A stretch of DNA of 15,515 nt from contig JALWEL010000030.1 of assembly GCA_027014065.1 (NCBI GenBank), positions 1 to 15,515 on the forward strand, read 5' to 3'. Position numbers and translations under genes: made by a program. Below the pieces are notes generated by a model. That model worked only from the letters and a program-made list of their open reading frames with translations. It was not told the origin of the DNA and ran no database searches. This stretch comes from DHVE2 group archaeon (GTDB taxonomy: Archaea > Thermoplasmatota > Thermoplasmata > Thermoplasmatales > Aciduliprofundaceae). This document shows, piece after piece, positions 7,161-14,336 of this stretch; the first letter of the stretch is position 1; every line of letters begins with the position of its first letter.

Positions 7161-8345
7161 TCACTTGAGTTTGTACCCGCAGTAGGGGCAGAACGCCACA
7201 TCTGCCGGAATTTCCTTTCCGCAGTTTGGGCAGTGTATAGTTTCTGATTTTTCTGGCTGTGGCGCGCCGCAGTACGGGCAGAATTTTGCATCCGCCGGAA
7301 TCTCTCTGCCGCACTTGACGCATTTTTTCGTCTTTTTCTCTTCGAATTTGTATCCGCAATACGGACAAAATTGAGCGTCGCTGGGCACCATCTTTCCGCA
7401 GTTGGGGCATTTTTTCATTCCCACCTGCGGCCCCGGGGGAGCGGGTTGCTGCAATCCCTGCGTTGGTTGTATTCCTTGCCCCATGGCGTTGGCCATGGCG
7501 AATCCCGCGCCCATTCCAGCGCCCATTTCAGCCATTCCAGTACCACCGCCTCCCTGAGCTGCGCCTTTTCCGAAATCTTCGATTGCCTTTCCGGTCTGAT
7601 ACTGCATGTAATTCACACCCAGAGCGGCCATTGCTCCTCTCTTATCTATTGCTTCCTGCACCTCTTCCGGAAGATTGAGGTTCAGCCCCGCGATTTTCGT
7701 CACTTCCAGCCCGTAGCGCATGGTGTCGTCTTTGAGCTTCGCAAGAACCATCTGCTCAATCTCTTGGAGGTAAGCGGGAAGGTCGAGGATGCTCATGTTG
7801 TGCTTGAGTTTTAGTTCTCCCACTGTGTCGTTGAGATCCATCACAATCTGGTCCTTTAGCCATTCGATGACCTCCTTGCTCGTCGTGTACCCTTTTGTGC
7901 CCACGAATTCTGTAATAAATACCATGGGCTCTACGACCTTGTAGGCGAATTGCCCGAACGCGCGTATTCTTACCACTCCGAAATCTGGATCCCGGAATGA
8001 AAGCGGCTCGGAGGTTCCGAATTTACCCCTCAGCTCTCTTCTCTGCAGGTAATATATCTCGCCAATCTGCTGAATTCCAGTTACCTTCTTTACGATTGTG
8101 CCCAAAACGGGAACGTTCTCTGTGGTAAGAGCATAGCGACCGGGGCGGTCGAACACGTGAAGCGCTTTTCCGTCGCGGAAGAACACTGCGTATTCATCTT
8201 CTCTAACGACAACATTATCGTTCCACTTTATGTTGTGCGGTAATCTCCACATCACATTTTCCCCTTTGTATTGGTCGACCCAGAAATACGTGTTGCGAGC
8301 ATCTGCTCCTTCCAAATTGCTTGTTTTTTCCCTCTTGAGAATCAT
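7161..8345 (-). CDS. SPFH/band-7 domain protein with three C-terminal zinc ribbons (YdjI-like)
   Basis: This 394-residue protein has an SPFH domain at about 32-225 of the YdjI/COG4260 type. It is recognised by EYAVFFRDGKALHVFDRPGR, YALTTENVPVLGTI and RDPDFGVVRIRAFGQFAYKV, the characteristic core of that group. A Gly/Ala/Met-rich linker (about 260-310) follows, then three tandem zinc ribbons with identical C-x2-C-x10-C-x2-C spacing: Cys313/316/327/330, 342/345/356/359 and 372/375/386/389. SPFH proteins assemble into membrane-associated scaffolds; B. subtilis YdjI works with the zinc-ribbon membrane protein YdjG in a PspA-linked envelope-stress system. There is no transmembrane segment, so membrane attachment probably needs the neighbouring membrane proteins. 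The start overlaps the previous stop (ATGA). It is the last gene of the operon and is followed by a T run. Confidence 0.92.
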   Translation of the reverse strand: MILKREKTSNLEGADARNTYFWVDQYKGENVMWRLPHNIKWNDNVVVREDEYAVFFRDGKALHVFDRPGRYALTTENVPVLGTIVKKVTGIQQIGEIYYLQRRELRGKFGTSEPLSFRDPDFGVVRIRAFGQFAYKVVEPMVFITEFVGTKGYTTSKEVIEWLKDQIVMDLNDTVGELKLKHNMSILDLPAYLQEIEQMVLAKLKDDTMRYGLEVTKIAGLNLNLPEEVQEAIDKRGAMAALGVNYMQYQTGKAIEDFGKGAAQGGGGTGMAEMGAGMGAGFAMANAMGQGIQPTQGLQQPAPPGPQVGMKKCPNCGKMVPSDAQFCPYCGYKFEEKKTKKCVKCGREIPADAKFCPYCGAPQPEKSETIHCPNCGKEIPADVAFCPYCGYKLK

Positions 8346-8860
8346 TTGAACACCTCCAGCATTTCATTTCTCCTCTTTTCGAATAGCTCTTCGATCTCGT
8401 TGAGCTTGGATGGGAAGGAGCGCATCATCTCGCGAACCGTGTTCAAATCGCTGTGGGCCATTTCTTTGGCAAATTCTAAAAGGTTCTGACTCTCTTCTAT
8501 CAATTTCAAATCGAACTCGTAAAGGTTATTTAATTGTTCCTCACCTACTCTATAATCTCCAACTAAGCCCATGTATCCCTGCTCCGCATGCCTGATTCTT
8601 TCTTCCATCGTTGCCACTCTATTGATTATCTTCCCGATGGTGTCCATGTCATCTAGAGCCATGTTCTCCTGCAAATAAGATCTCACTTCCTTCACGTATT
8701 TCTCCACATCTTTCATTATGTTGGCTATGTAGTCCCTGAGCATGCTATCGGCGATTCTCAAATCCTCTCTCTTTCTGTATCCCCTGAATCCGGGGATTGC
8801 AAGCTCTATTTTTTTCAGAAACGTTCTCTCCCTTTGTACCTTATCTCTTAGATCCTCCAT
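8342..8860 (-). CDS. Coiled-coil protein of the SPFH operon, function unknown
   Basis: This 172-residue soluble protein is predicted by eye to be almost wholly alpha-helical, with long heptad-like stretches (KDVEKYVKEVRSYLQE, VATMEERIRHAEQGYMG, ELFEKRRNEMLEVFK). Near the N-terminus IPGFRGYRKREDLRIADSML (22-41) is a compact motif that looks conserved rather than random; from memory, similar segments occur in bacterial proteins beside SPFH genes, but I cannot verify this. The ATG at 8860 was chosen over 8881 because GGAGGTG lies six bases before it, inside the end of the preceding gene. In B. subtilis the corresponding position is filled by the coiled-coil PspA homologue YdjF, so this may be the partner that YdjI-like scaffolds recruit; sequence similarity to PspA is not evident. 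Confidence 0.8.
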   Translation of the reverse strand: MEDLRDKVQRERTFLKKIELAIPGFRGYRKREDLRIADSMLRDYIANIMKDVEKYVKEVRSYLQENMALDDMDTIGKIINRVATMEERIRHAEQGYMGLVGDYRVGEEQLNNLYEFDLKLIEESQNLLEFAKEMAHSDLNTVREMMRSFPSKLNEIEELFEKRRNEMLEVFK

Positions 8861-9173
8861 TTTTTTCACCTCCAAACGCATACCAGATAAACAGCAGTCC
8901 GATTATTACAACGAGAGAAATTAGGACGTAAGCGATGTTCAGCCCTGCCATGAACCCGTAGGCTAAGATTCCTATGAATATAAGCCCGATTCCCCCGTAG
9001 AATTTATAGGGGTCCCTTTTGCCCATAAGAGAAAGTGAGATTCCCAGACCTGCGAAAAATATCAGAACTCCGTAAGCAGAGAATCCTATAATCCACAGTG
9101 CCGCCGCTATGCCCGCCAGAATAAAAACCAGACCCCACATCATGTAGTACAATTTGTCTTCTTCCCTTGCCAT
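8841..9173 (-). CDS. Small four-helix membrane protein
   Basis: The 110-residue protein has a short charged N-terminus (MAREEDKLYY), four hydrophobic segments at about 11-28, 30-50, 59-77 and 79-100, and a charged tail (GGEKNGGSKR). The family is not recognised. The loop GKRDPYKFYGG between helices 2 and 3 is the only polar stretch. The start has GGAGGCGAT a few bases upstream and lies one base after the preceding stop; the last 20 bases overlap the coiled-coil gene and hold that gene's ribosome binding site. Such tight linkage suggests a membrane anchor or channel-like part of the same complex. Confidence 0.82.
   Translation of the reverse strand: MAREEDKLYYMMWGLVFILAGIAAALWIIGFSAYGVLIFFAGLGISLSLMGKRDPYKFYGGIGLIFIGILAYGFMAGLNIAYVLISLVVIIGLLFIWYAFGGEKNGGSKR
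8867..8873 (-). promoter_or_regulatory. Ribosome binding site that sets the coiled-coil gene start
   Basis: GGAGGTG on the minus strand, six bases before the ATG at 8860 and inside the coding end of the membrane-protein gene. It favours this start over the in-frame ATG at 8881. Confidence 0.75.
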
Positions 9174-9174
9174 A

Positions 9175-9762
9175 CTAATCGCCTCCGTAGCCCCTCAAAG
9201 CGATGGTGTATCCCCTTTCGTAATACACGGGAACGTAAACTATGCCTTCGAAATTTGCCTCGAAGGAATAATTGATGCCCTGAAGTATGCCGGGCCTGTC
9301 CACTTCGTAGGAGAGAAATATGAATTCCGCCAGCTTCTCCCCGTATTCTTTTTTGATTTCCAACGGCAATCTTGGCACGTCCCTGAAGCTATCTATTTCG
9401 TTCTTATCCCTTGGGGGATTGGCCGTGAACATTTTGCTGATTCTCACTATCTCCTCTCCCGGCAGAGATCCCCCAGCTGGGATGTAGGTAATCCACTCCC
9501 CACCCATTCCCTTTTTCGCCATAAAACCCTTCACTTCTTCGTTGTAAATTACCGCCTTGGTGTAGTAGGTGAGGAAGGGTATATAGTATTTCTTACCGGG
9601 GAGCTGCAACTCGAAATCCAGAATCTTCGCAACTATCACCTCTCCCGTGGGCGCATAGATGAAAGTTCCGCAGTTCTCGCATTGGTACACCAAATCCCTT
9701 CTCTTCGCTTTTATCACCGAGCCACATTTGGGACATTTCAATGGCTCGAGTTTTATGCTCAT
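9175..9762 (-). CDS. Zinc-ribbon protein of the SPFH operon (YdjG-like, no membrane segment)
   Basis: The 195-residue protein starts with a zinc ribbon, Cys10/13 and Cys28/31 (C-x2-C-x14-C-x2-C), the same spacing as in the next two upstream genes. Then come KKYYIPFLTYYTKAVIYN and IVYVPVYYERGYTIALRG, echoing the Y-[FYIV]-P-[FIV]-[YWL] aromatic-proline motif that recurs in its two sister proteins. No transmembrane helix is visible, so it is probably cytosolic or a peripheral member of a complex. No enzymatic motif is seen. GGAGGTG at 9768-9774 precedes the start, which overlaps the stop of the upstream gene by 4 bases (ATGA). It seems to be a shortened paralogue of the 246- and 327-residue proteins; the paralogy is an inference from motifs. 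Confidence 0.82.
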   Translation of the reverse strand: MSIKLEPLKCPKCGSVIKAKRRDLVYQCENCGTFIYAPTGEVIVAKILDFELQLPGKKYYIPFLTYYTKAVIYNEEVKGFMAKKGMGGEWITYIPAGGSLPGEEIVRISKMFTANPPRDKNEIDSFRDVPRLPLEIKKEYGEKLAEFIFLSYEVDRPGILQGINYSFEANFEGIVYVPVYYERGYTIALRGYGGD

Positions 9763-10742
9763 TTCAGCACCTCCTTCCCTATTAAATATCCTCTCTGAAT
9801 TTTCACCTTGCCTCCGAATATGTACGGTTTGGGTATATCTCCTTCCACAATCTCAGAGCCGTAGCGGAAGAAATAGTACGATGCTCCGAAAATAACTACG
9901 CCTACTAACATGCTCAGAATCGCGGCTCTCTGTCCCGCAAATCCCGATACTATAGGTGCGAGACCCAGCAAAGCGCCCCCTACAGTCGCTCCAGTTCCAA
10001 TAACTATGGACTGCCAGAGCGGGTCTCCAGGGGCCCTTCCAGATACCACTTTGCCGGTGACTCCATCCACCGTTAGGAAGTACATCTTACCCTTGTAATC
10101 GTAGCGGATAATCCAGAAGGGATAGTAAAGAAGGGAAAAGCTCTTTGGCAGAACGAACTCTTTGTGGAATGTGATGTTGGATATTCTCCCTTCGCTCAGT
10201 ATCCATTTCCTTATGACTTTGTCCCCTTCTACCTTTGCATCGTCCTTTGATGTGGTTGCCTCGTATTTTGGCAGGTCCTCAGTTAGAGGTATAACTTCCC
10301 CCTTCAAATTTCTCAGGTGCTTGATTCCTATATCTCCAGCGTCGCAGGCTATGTTTGTCCATGTGTAGTCTTTGCGGATTTGCTGCTCTTTGTAAACTTT
10401 TTTAGAGCCACCATTCTCTGTGGATTCTATGTTGTATCCGCAAATTATCCCCAGTCCTATGGCGCTGTAGTTCCAGAAAGGCAAGTAAACATGGTATATT
10501 TCCGTTATCTTCGCCACCTTATGCAAATCTCTGGCTTTCAGGCCCTTTTTGAACCATCTTCTCGCGGAGTTTCGAGCGCTCTTCTCGTCGATTTTCATCT
10601 TGTAGGCGAGAATCTTCACATCATCATCGCCAACAACTCTCGAAACGGTGTGGCAGAACGGGCATATTGCAAATTCATCTCCTTCGCTTATCTCCACTCT
10701 TCCCCCGCAGCTGGGGCAATTCAATCCGAACGTCAATTTCAT
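9759..10742 (-). CDS. Zinc-ribbon membrane protein (YdjG-like), larger paralogue
   Basis: This 327-residue protein has an N-terminal zinc ribbon (Cys9, Cys12, Cys27, Cys30). It is followed by ARRWFKKGLKARDLHKVAKI and YHVYLPFWNYSA, a pattern familiar from YdjG-like zinc-ribbon proteins (a W/R-rich helix, then hxYxPxW). A second copy of the aromatic-Pro motif, LLYYPFWIIRYDYKGKMYFL, leads into TVDGVTGKVVSG (224-235), which matches the NGQTGKVVG-type ending of that family. Two hydrophobic helices at about 245-265 and 273-292 form a C-terminal membrane hairpin, with a charged tail after it. The ribosome binding site GAGGTGAT lies just before the ATG; the gap to the upstream gene is 9 bases. The expected role is a membrane anchor and recruiter for the SPFH protein, by analogy with YdjG and YdjI. 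Confidence 0.85.
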   Translation of the reverse strand: MKLTFGLNCPSCGGRVEISEGDEFAICPFCHTVSRVVGDDDVKILAYKMKIDEKSARNSARRWFKKGLKARDLHKVAKITEIYHVYLPFWNYSAIGLGIICGYNIESTENGGSKKVYKEQQIRKDYTWTNIACDAGDIGIKHLRNLKGEVIPLTEDLPKYEATTSKDDAKVEGDKVIRKWILSEGRISNITFHKEFVLPKSFSLLYYPFWIIRYDYKGKMYFLTVDGVTGKVVSGRAPGDPLWQSIVIGTGATVGGALLGLAPIVSGFAGQRAAILSMLVGVVIFGASYYFFRYGSEIVEGDIPKPYIFGGKVKIQRGYLIGKEVLK

Positions 10743-10751
10743 TCGATCACC

Positions 10752-11492
10752 TCAGTATTTTTTGGCAATGTAATAACCTCCTCCCAAACCTACTAAGAAT
10801 CCTAAGAGCGTTACAACCCAGCCCGCTGGACTAACCAATGTTCCGATGGCCGAGCCAATGGCTGCAAGGATGAACACTATTATTCCCAGTAACAAATACG
10901 GCGCGGAAGACCTCGGAGGATAATATGAAGTAAACACCTCCCCCGATGAACCGTCTATGACCACGCTGTACTCTTTTCCATCGAATTCATAGCGCACTTC
11001 GTAAATTGGGAAATAAACGATTTCCTGCTCCTTCGCTTCTCCCTGCAATTGGGGCAGGTAGGTGTCCATACTTAGGTCCGGCTGTATGACCTCCACATTA
11101 CCTGTGTTGAAATTCGAATCGAATATTTTCATATCTCCCGGGGGAATCTTGAGGTTCGTTAGTCCCGGCAGAAGAGAGGTCTTGGCCGGTTTCACTATAA
11201 CCTTTTCTTTTCCATTTACAATTCTCACGAATCGGTAAACGGGAAAATACATGGCTTTGATGGATTTAACCTTGGAGTTCTCCAATCCCTTTGCCATCTT
11301 CGGCCCAGAAGCCCATCTCCTGAAGAGTTGAACCACCTGATTAGAATCGATGGTGAAGGGGATTATGTAGTAGAACATCACTCGACTTTTGTCGATGTAA
11401 ATCATGGTTCCGCAGTAGTCGCATTGCTTGAATCGCATTCCCGGTTCGTACTCAAAAGGTGCCCCACATTTAGGACAATTCATGGTAACCAT
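10752..11492 (-). CDS. Zinc-ribbon membrane protein (YdjG-like), first gene of the operon
   Basis: The 246-residue protein has a zinc ribbon (Cys6, Cys9, Cys24, Cys27). Then FYYIIPFTIDSNQVVQLFRR and KSIKAMYFPVYRFVR correspond to the IPF, RRW and YxPxY elements of YdjG-like proteins. IVYFPIYEVRYEFDGKEYSV (158-177) leads into VIDGSSGEVFTS (178-189), parallel to the same region of the next gene. Two C-terminal membrane helices follow at about 199-220 and 224-241. A second ATG three codons in (11483) would also work and gives MNCPKCG. A TATA-like box lies about 34 bases upstream, predicting a leader of only a few bases. As the first gene of six it sets the expression of the whole module. Confidence 0.86.
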   Translation of the reverse strand: MVTMNCPKCGAPFEYEPGMRFKQCDYCGTMIYIDKSRVMFYYIIPFTIDSNQVVQLFRRWASGPKMAKGLENSKVKSIKAMYFPVYRFVRIVNGKEKVIVKPAKTSLLPGLTNLKIPPGDMKIFDSNFNTGNVEVIQPDLSMDTYLPQLQGEAKEQEIVYFPIYEVRYEFDGKEYSVVIDGSSGEVFTSYYPPRSSAPYLLLGIIVFILAAIGSAIGTLVSPAGWVVTLLGFLVGLGGGYYIAKKY

Positions 11493-11519
11493 AGCAATCC
11501 CAAAGCATTAATGTGAGTG

Positions 11520-11533
11520 TTTTATTTAACCTT
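11520..11533 (-). promoter_or_regulatory. TATA box of the zinc-ribbon/SPFH operon
   Basis: On the minus strand GGTTAAATAAAAC, preceded by purines (GGAAAA), is centred about 34 bases before the ATG at 11492. It directly follows the T run that ends the SemiSWEET gene. No operator-like palindrome is evident in the 65-base spacer. Confidence 0.55.
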
Positions 11534-11538
11534 TTCCT

Positions 11539-11544
11539 AAAAAA
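11539..11544 (-). terminator. Oligo-T terminator of the SemiSWEET gene
   Basis: Six T on the minus strand, 14 bases after the SemiSWEET stop codon and just upstream of the next operon's TATA box. Confidence 0.4.
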
Positions 11545-11557
11545 CCGCTGAATTTTG

Positions 11558-11809
11558 TTACCCGTATTTAATTTTCATCGCTAAAATCATGGATGCGAGG
11601 GTCACGGTGATTGCATTAGCTGCAATTATTGGATAATCAACTTTCATTATTCCGTAAATGAGCCATAGAGCCACACCGATGGTGAAAATCAGAAACATAG
11701 AAAGGGAAATATCCTTTGTGCTCTTGGTTTTCCACGCTTTCAGGAATTGAGGAACGAAGGCAATCGTGGTCAACGTTCCCGCTAAGAAGCCTAATATCTC
11801 TTCAAGCAT
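11558..11809 (-). CDS. SemiSWEET sugar transporter (MtN3/PQ-loop family)
   Basis: The 83-residue protein has the three-helix bundle of SemiSWEETs, which dimerise to form a bidirectional sugar carrier. The first helix holds the PQ motif in TTIAFVPQFLKAWKTKSTKD (14-33), followed by ISLSMFLIFTIGVALWLIYG (helix 2) and an Asn-containing third helix, PIIAANAITVTLASMILAMK. These are the landmark positions of the family, and the length is typical. A TATA-like box 27 bases upstream and the lack of a ribosome binding site suggest a leaderless single-gene transcript. The sugar carried cannot be told from sequence. Confidence 0.93.
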   Translation of the reverse strand: MLEEILGFLAGTLTTIAFVPQFLKAWKTKSTKDISLSMFLIFTIGVALWLIYGIMKVDYPIIAANAITVTLASMILAMKIKYG

Positions 11810-11828
11810 GGGCTTTTCAATGGCGCAT

Positions 11829-11842
11829 GGTATTAATAATTT
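11829..11842 (-). promoter_or_regulatory. TATA-like box of the SemiSWEET gene
   Basis: AAATTATTAATACC on the minus strand, centred 27 bases before the ATG at 11809; leaderless geometry. Confidence 0.5.
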
Positions 11843-11856
11843 ACTTCGATCGTTTC

Positions 11857-11870
11857 AAAAAGGAATAAAA
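11857..11870 (-). terminator. T-rich terminator of the beta-helix gene
   Basis: The minus strand reads TTTTATTCCTTTTT immediately after the TAA at 11871-11873, a plausible archaeal T-run terminator. Confidence 0.4.
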
Positions 11871-14336
11871 TTAAAATTGTAAAATCTTTCTTTTTGCTGT
11901 AAATATGGCAATAATAACAATTGGCAATATGGAAATTGCCAGTGAAGAAGAGAACTCGGGCACTGTGTCACTTGGCTTTACTTGTATCTCGTTGCTGGGT
12001 GCGCTCTCGCCAAATGAATTCACAGCTGTTACAGAGTAAGTATATGTAACTCCGTTGCTTACGTTTGTGTCATTGTACCAGAGTTGAGTGGCCGGTACAG
12101 TTGCGATAAGGGTGCTGTTTCTGTAAATTTTGTATTGGGTGACCGTACTATTACCGTAGGTGGGTGGTTTCCATGTGAGATTCACAAATCCCACTCCTGA
12201 GACTGCTTGGAGGCTCAAAGGATGCGAGAGAACACCGCTGAGGGAGCTATTTTTCAGAGGATAGTAATCCTTGGCTTCCGCAGAGCCATCTATCGAATAT
12301 GGCCAGTCTACAATTCCGTCGTGATTATGGTCGTTTGTGTTATTGTTATTTGCCCAGTCGTACCAGTAATTACCTATCCCATTAGTTGAGTTCCAGGAAT
12401 TGTTTAAGCCATCATCGCATGCTTGGATATGGGAATAATTATGAGAGTCTCCGGAGCCGTGATTGTAAAATAAGGAGTTTTGGTATATGCTATTGTATGA
12501 ACCGTTATCTATACAAATTCCGTAATAGCTATTATTAGTAAGTACATTTCTAAAAATGGTATTGTTGTTGGAATACTGCATATAAACACCTAATCTATTA
12601 TCGTTGCATGTATTATTTGACAGTGTGTTTCTGTTAGAGTATTCCATATATATTCCAATATCCCAGTTGTCAGTGCAATTGTTGCTTGATAGCTCATTAC
12701 CATTTGCATAACTCAAACTTATTCCATCGTAACCATTATCGCTGCAGGTGTTATTGGACACCCTATTGTCTCTGGATTCATACAGATAGAGACCATAATA
12801 ATTAGTGTTTCTGTTACAGTTATTGTAAAATATGGTATTGTTGTTTGAATCTTCCAGGTGTATACCTGTATTACCATTTATACTGCAGTTATTGTAAGAT
12901 ATGGTATTGTTGTTGGAAAACCCTAAGTGAATACCTTCGTCCCCATTGTAGTTGCAGGTATTGTTTAATAAAGTATTGTTATTACTACTACCCATATATA
13001 GGCCGTAATTATCATTGCTGCTGCAGTTATTGTTTGATATCATATTGCTGTTGGAAGTATCTATGTATATTCCGTTATCATTATTTTTGCTGCAATTGTT
13101 GTTATATACATCATCCTCCTTGGAATTTTCTATATAAATGCCCTCCCAGTTGTTGCTGCAGGTGTTGTTAAAAATTATGTTTTTATTTGAAGCTTCATAC
13201 ACGTATATTCCGTAATCATTGTTGTAGGTGCAGGTGTTGTTGTATATGAGATTGTTGCTGGAGGTATAAAGCCAGATCCCATCGTAATTATTGGTGCAAT
13301 TATTGTTTGAGATCGTATTGTTGTTGGATTGATACAGATAAATTCCTTCTCCATCCTCGTTGCAGTTGTTTCCAGAAATAGTATTGTTATTCGAAGATAC
13401 CAATGAAATACCGTCTTCAATGATGTTGCTGCATGTGTTGTTTCTAATTGTAATGTTGGATGAAAATCCTATTTCGATGCCTATGGTTGTATTGAATATT
13501 TGGAGATTTTCAATTTTTAAATACTCTATGTTCCCCAAAATAACCTGACCTGCATTGGTGGGTAATGAGGCATTATTCATGTTGGCATTTTTGTAGTAAT
13601 ATACAGGTTTGCCGTTAATCGTATTATTTGTTGGAATTTCCTGCGTGGTAAATGTATCAAAATCGTCCCACAGAGAGATTCCATTATTCACCATTTTGTT
13701 CCCGTAGAGCTTATTGTTTGTTGATGAGTAGATGTATATGCCATTCCCACTGTTATTAGTGCAAATATTGTTGGAAATCACGTTGTTATTAGAACCACTC
13801 AAAATAATCCCATTGTAACCATTATCACTGCAGGTGTTATTGAAAATATTGTTATCATCCGCGTAATCTAACTCGATTCCATCCCACTCGTTCTCATTGA
13901 GCGTATTATTTTCCACCACACCATGAATAACATTGTTCAGAGTTATTCCGTTACCTGAATAATATGGGTCGGAAATATATGTGGCATTATGCAAGTAACA
14001 ATTCTCCACCACGAAATACGCCGTAGTATTTCCTATGTAAATTGCATCTCCCTCGCTGTGAGCGTCTATATCCCATCCGGAAATTATGTATGGATCATCT
14101 TTTGTTCCATTACCGCTCACAACTCCGTTCTGCGATGTAAAATCCGAGTCGCTGTTTATCCTTATTACGCTATGAGTTGTGTATTTGAACCCATTGATTT
14201 TCGCAATTTGCCCAAAACTCATCGGTTTTTTATCTGTAACAATTTTATGCCCTGTAGTATTCCCTATCCCTATGGCAAATCCCCCGAAAACCATTATAGT
14301 TAAAATTCCAATTATTACGATTTTGTGTTCCTTCAT
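11871..14336 (-). CDS. Secreted NosD-like parallel beta-helix protein with FnIII domain and PEF-CTERM-like tail
   Basis: This is a surface protein of about 821 residues. It has a signal peptide (KEHKIVIIGILTIMVFGGFA), a polar N-terminal region, and then some 18-20 right-handed beta-helix coils of about 22-24 residues of the form SNNNTISNNNCxxNxxxGI (NosD/CASH type). A fibronectin type III domain follows (SVGFVNLTWKPP-like VGFVNLTW, then QYKIYRNSTLIATV and YTYSVTAVNSFGESAPSNEI). It ends with VPEFSSSLAISILPIVIIAI and a basic end (AKRKILQF). That ending matches the PEF-CTERM pattern, a sorting tail thought to be processed by an archaeosortase. It is very rich in Asn, with many N-x-S/T glycosylation sequons. 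Such helices bind or cleave polysaccharides, but no catalytic triad is evident. The start at 14336 was chosen because a TATA-like box lies about 28 bases before it; ATG 14345 (MLF added) is the alternative. Confidence 0.9.
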   Translation of the reverse strand: MKEHKIVIIGILTIMVFGGFAIGIGNTTGHKIVTDKKPMSFGQIAKINGFKYTTHSVIRINSDSDFTSQNGVVSGNGTKDDPYIISGWDIDAHSEGDAIYIGNTTAYFVVENCYLHNATYISDPYYSGNGITLNNVIHGVVENNTLNENEWDGIELDYADDNNIFNNTCSDNGYNGIILSGSNNNVISNNICTNNSGNGIYIYSSTNNKLYGNKMVNNGISLWDDFDTFTTQEIPTNNTINGKPVYYYKNANMNNASLPTNAGQVILGNIEYLKIENLQIFNTTIGIEIGFSSNITIRNNTCSNIIEDGISLVSSNNNTISGNNCNEDGEGIYLYQSNNNTISNNNCTNNYDGIWLYTSSNNLIYNNTCTYNNDYGIYVYEASNKNIIFNNTCSNNWEGIYIENSKEDDVYNNNCSKNNDNGIYIDTSNSNMISNNNCSSNDNYGLYMGSSNNNTLLNNTCNYNGDEGIHLGFSNNNTISYNNCSINGNTGIHLEDSNNNTIFYNNCNRNTNYYGLYLYESRDNRVSNNTCSDNGYDGISLSYANGNELSSNNCTDNWDIGIYMEYSNRNTLSNNTCNDNRLGVYMQYSNNNTIFRNVLTNNSYYGICIDNGSYNSIYQNSLFYNHGSGDSHNYSHIQACDDGLNNSWNSTNGIGNYWYDWANNNNTNDHNHDGIVDWPYSIDGSAEAKDYYPLKNSSLSGVLSHPLSLQAVSGVGFVNLTWKPPTYGNSTVTQYKIYRNSTLIATVPATQLWYNDTNVSNGVTYTYSVTAVNSFGESAPSNEIQVKPSDTVPEFSSSLAISILPIVIIAIFTAKRKILQF
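12450..13990 (-). repeat. In-frame degenerate 66-72 base repeats encoding beta-helix coils
   Basis: The same short phrase, on the plus strand GTATTGTTGTTGGA-like followed by a TTATTG and TGCAG core, recurs about every 66-72 bases. It keeps reading frame and codes for NNNTIxxNNCxxN coils. The repeats vary and are part of the gene, not a separate element. Confidence 0.8.

Noticed and set aside
9154..9798. Plus-strand open frame of 214 codons
   Set aside because: It is antisense to the zinc-ribbon gene at 9175-9762, which has conserved cysteines and a good ribosome binding site.
12845..13171. Plus-strand open frame rich in Tyr and Cys
   Set aside because: It is the antisense of the Asn-rich repeat gene; its odd composition follows from the complement of the AAT-rich repeat codons.
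12450..13990. Regular 66-72 base repeats, at first glance like a CRISPR or satellite array
   Set aside because: The units are degenerate, keep one reading frame and encode NosD-type beta-helix coils; there are no unique spacers or exact direct repeats.
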